A DNA stretch of 64,000 nt, from assembly GCF_016342265.1 (NCBI RefSeq), contig NZ_JAEIOS010000013.1:424515-488514 (forward strand), given 5' to 3'. The stretch is from Corynebacterium meridianum. Its GTDB lineage: Bacteria; Actinomycetota; Actinomycetes; Mycobacteriales; Mycobacteriaceae. Of this stretch, positions 62,835 through 64,000 are shown in pieces. Numbering within the stretch: position 1 is the first letter of the stretch; every line of letters begins with the position of its first letter. Below the pieces are notes generated by a model, which did no database searches, had not been told where the DNA came from, and was given only the letters and a program-made list of their open reading frames with translations. The position numbers and the translations under genes are program-made.

Positions 62835-63695
62835 GTGAGTGTTGTGCACGATCTTCCGACCCCTTCATTCCTGATCCCGGTCATCGGGGGAGTGGCCGCA
62901 TTCGACCCGGTGACCCTTTGTACCGCCGCCCGGGGACTCTCTGAAAAAGGTCTGCACGTCCACCTTCCGGTGGAACTGGGCCGAGGGATTCCCGCTGATC
63001 TCGAGGCGCTCGCGGTGATCACCTTCAGCCCTCCGGACGGCTTTCCGGTGTCGGTGACCGCGACCATCGACACGGGGAGACTGACGTGGGATCTGCCTGA
63101 ACCCGCTGGACCCTGGGATTTCACCGACTACCGGGATGCGGAGCGTTACGGCGTGGCCATCGGCGGGCACCGCGTCGTGGAGGTGGACGGGACCCCGGTG
63201 GTCAGCGTGCCCATGCGGCTGCCCTCGGGTTGCCCGGTGAACGTCTGGTTCGCGGAATGTCCAGCTGAAGCGGAGAACATCGACGCCTTCGGTCTGCTGC
63301 ATCGTGTCGATCACCTGGTGTCCGGGTGCTCCCGGGGTGAGGGGAAGATGTTCGACCGGGTCGTCGTTCCGGCGTTGGACTTCACCTACGCGACGGAAGC
63401 CGGCGGTGCCCGTGTCGAGGAATGGGGGGAGACGACCGTGCTGCAGCGCTTCGCGGCCGCACTGAACGAGGGCGGGGCGCGGGTCATAGCGGAAACGAGA
63501 ATGGACATCGGAGCTCCCCCGAACATCGATGAGCTCCCGTCCGAGTACGTCTTCGGAACGGAGGGGCCGATCCTCACGTGGTTCACGCAACCAGGCAACC
63601 CCGTGCCCTTCTCCATCATCTGGAGTAGTTCAGACGGCTGGTCGGACCCCGGTGAGGAGATCGACCTCGACCGGGTAAAACTCGCTGACCGGTAA
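62835..63695 (+). CDS. Uncharacterised soluble protein
   Basis: 286 aa with no signal peptide or membrane helix. Strand-rich; visible stretches are DFTDYRDAERYGVAIGGHRVVEVDGTPVVSVPMRLPSGCPVNVWFAECPAE and AFGLLHRVDHLVSGCSRGEGKMFDRVVVPALDF, ending WTQPGNPVPFSIIW-like. GAGGAG lies seven bases before GTG 62835. I do not recognise the family. The separation from tsaE by a small hairpin suggests its own transcript. Confidence 0.6.
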   Translation: MSVVHDLPTPSFLIPVIGGVAAFDPVTLCTAARGLSEKGLHVHLPVELGRGIPADLEALAVITFSPPDGFPVSVTATIDTGRLTWDLPEPAGPWDFTDYRDAERYGVAIGGHRVVEVDGTPVVSVPMRLPSGCPVNVWFAECPAEAENIDAFGLLHRVDHLVSGCSRGEGKMFDRVVVPALDFTYATEAGGARVEEWGETTVLQRFAAALNEGGARVIAETRMDIGAPPNIDELPSEYVFGTEGPILTWFTQPGNPVPFSIIWSSSDGWSDPGEEIDLDRVKLADR

Positions 63696-63929
63696 GCTTC
63701 CGCCCATAGAAAGTGTGCTGATGAGTGTTGTTCGGAAGAGCTCTTCACCGCTAGAATCCGCGTCGAATTCGTATAGCTTCAGCTCCCTCACCTTCTGCGC
63801 AGCCATTCCTAGTGAAGCATCATTGCTGTCGGTAGGAAACCGTCGAGCAGAACAAGCTCTCCCAAAAAACCGGTTGTTGTGTGGGGGTGTTCATGGTTTT
63901 CCGTTCTTGGGGTGGTTGTGTGGTGGGGG

Positions 63930-64000
63930 TTATGCCGGGGTGAGTTCAGCGGTGAGTTCCGCGAGGAGGGGCCTGGTCGGGTGTTGTGCGGTGTTGTGGG
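63930..64000 (-). CDS. Possible C-terminus of a gene running in from the right
   Basis: An open minus-strand frame enters at the right edge and stops at TAA (63930-63932), giving HNTAQHPTRPLLAELTAELTPA. It could be the end of a coding gene, possibly mobile DNA, but 22 residues do not allow a call. The 230 bases before it on the plus strand have no gene, and the G/T-rich stretch 63868-63930 looks different from the rest of the window. Confidence 0.25.
   Translation of the reverse strand, partial: HNTAQHPTRPLLAELTAELTPA

Noticed and set aside
1..64000. CRISPR array, rRNA, tRNA, prophage or complete insertion sequence
   Set aside because: None seen: no spaced direct repeats, no 16S/23S signature, no integrase or transposase frame within the window.

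Overview
This window is chromosomal DNA from a high-GC actinobacterium, most likely Corynebacterium or a close relative. The evidence is gene order: the S10/spc/alpha ribosomal genes are interrupted after rplE, and a small type VII secretion (T7SS) locus lies between truA and rplM-rpsI. SecY, RpsI and RplQ have the form typical of the genus, and several genes look leaderless. The species is not determined.

Layout. 1-4.6 kb: end of a siderophore gene set, with the C-terminal part of an NRPS adenylation domain, a separate carrier-thioesterase protein, a siderophore-interacting reductase fused to a methyltransferase-like domain, and a siderophore-binding lipoprotein broken by an in-frame TAG. 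5.05-6.3 kb: rplN-rplX-rplE. 6.4-16.0 kb: a catecholate siderophore island, with an entA-entB-entC-entE-ArCP-NRPS operon on the minus strand and a divergent formyltransferase gene. 16.0-22.2 kb: a frameshifted beta-lactamase-like gene with a winged-helix regulator, a CUT2-type sugar ABC transporter and a secreted acid phosphatase. 22.5-34.2 kb: rpsH-rplF-rplR-rpsE-rpmD-rplO, a TSUP permease, secY-adk-map, an L,D-transpeptidase, infA-rpsM-rpsK-rpsD-rpoA-rplQ. 34.4-48.0 kb: truA, a large membrane protein, and the T7SS genes eccB, mycP, eccD, eccC, a T7SS-associated protein and two WXG100 proteins. 48.7-57.1 kb: rplM-rpsI, glmM, four uncharacterised genes (three of them overlapping), an alpha/beta-hydrolase-like gene and glmS. 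57.3-64 kb: an MFS transporter, a HigBA-like toxin-antitoxin pair, nnr, alr, tsaE, an unknown protein, and possibly the end of a minus-strand gene.

How the genes fit together. The ent-like operon would turn chorismate into 2,3-dihydroxybenzoate (EntC, EntB, EntA), activate it (EntE), load it on a free-standing aryl carrier protein, and pass it to a C-A-T-TE NRPS whose binding-pocket residues read as serine. The formyltransferase next door, with a similar predicted iron-responsive promoter, suggests a mixed siderophore carrying a formylated residue, as in rhodochelin. The hydroxylase that would need, and the rest of the first NRPS, would lie outside this window. DtxR/IdeR-like sites lie just downstream of putative -10 elements at the entA and formyltransferase promoters, and one overlaps the -10 of the siderophore-interacting protein gene.

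The T7SS set has the membrane ATPase, channel proteins, protease and two Esx proteins, but no eccE or espG here. Three overlapping genes after glmM (51.5-53.4 kb) are candidate T7SS partners. glmM, glmS, alr and the L,D-transpeptidase all serve the cell wall, and glmM, glmS, alr, truA, the transpeptidase and the phosphatase share a -10-like hexamer 6-8 bases before the start codon.

All calls come from reading the sequence; no database search was run.
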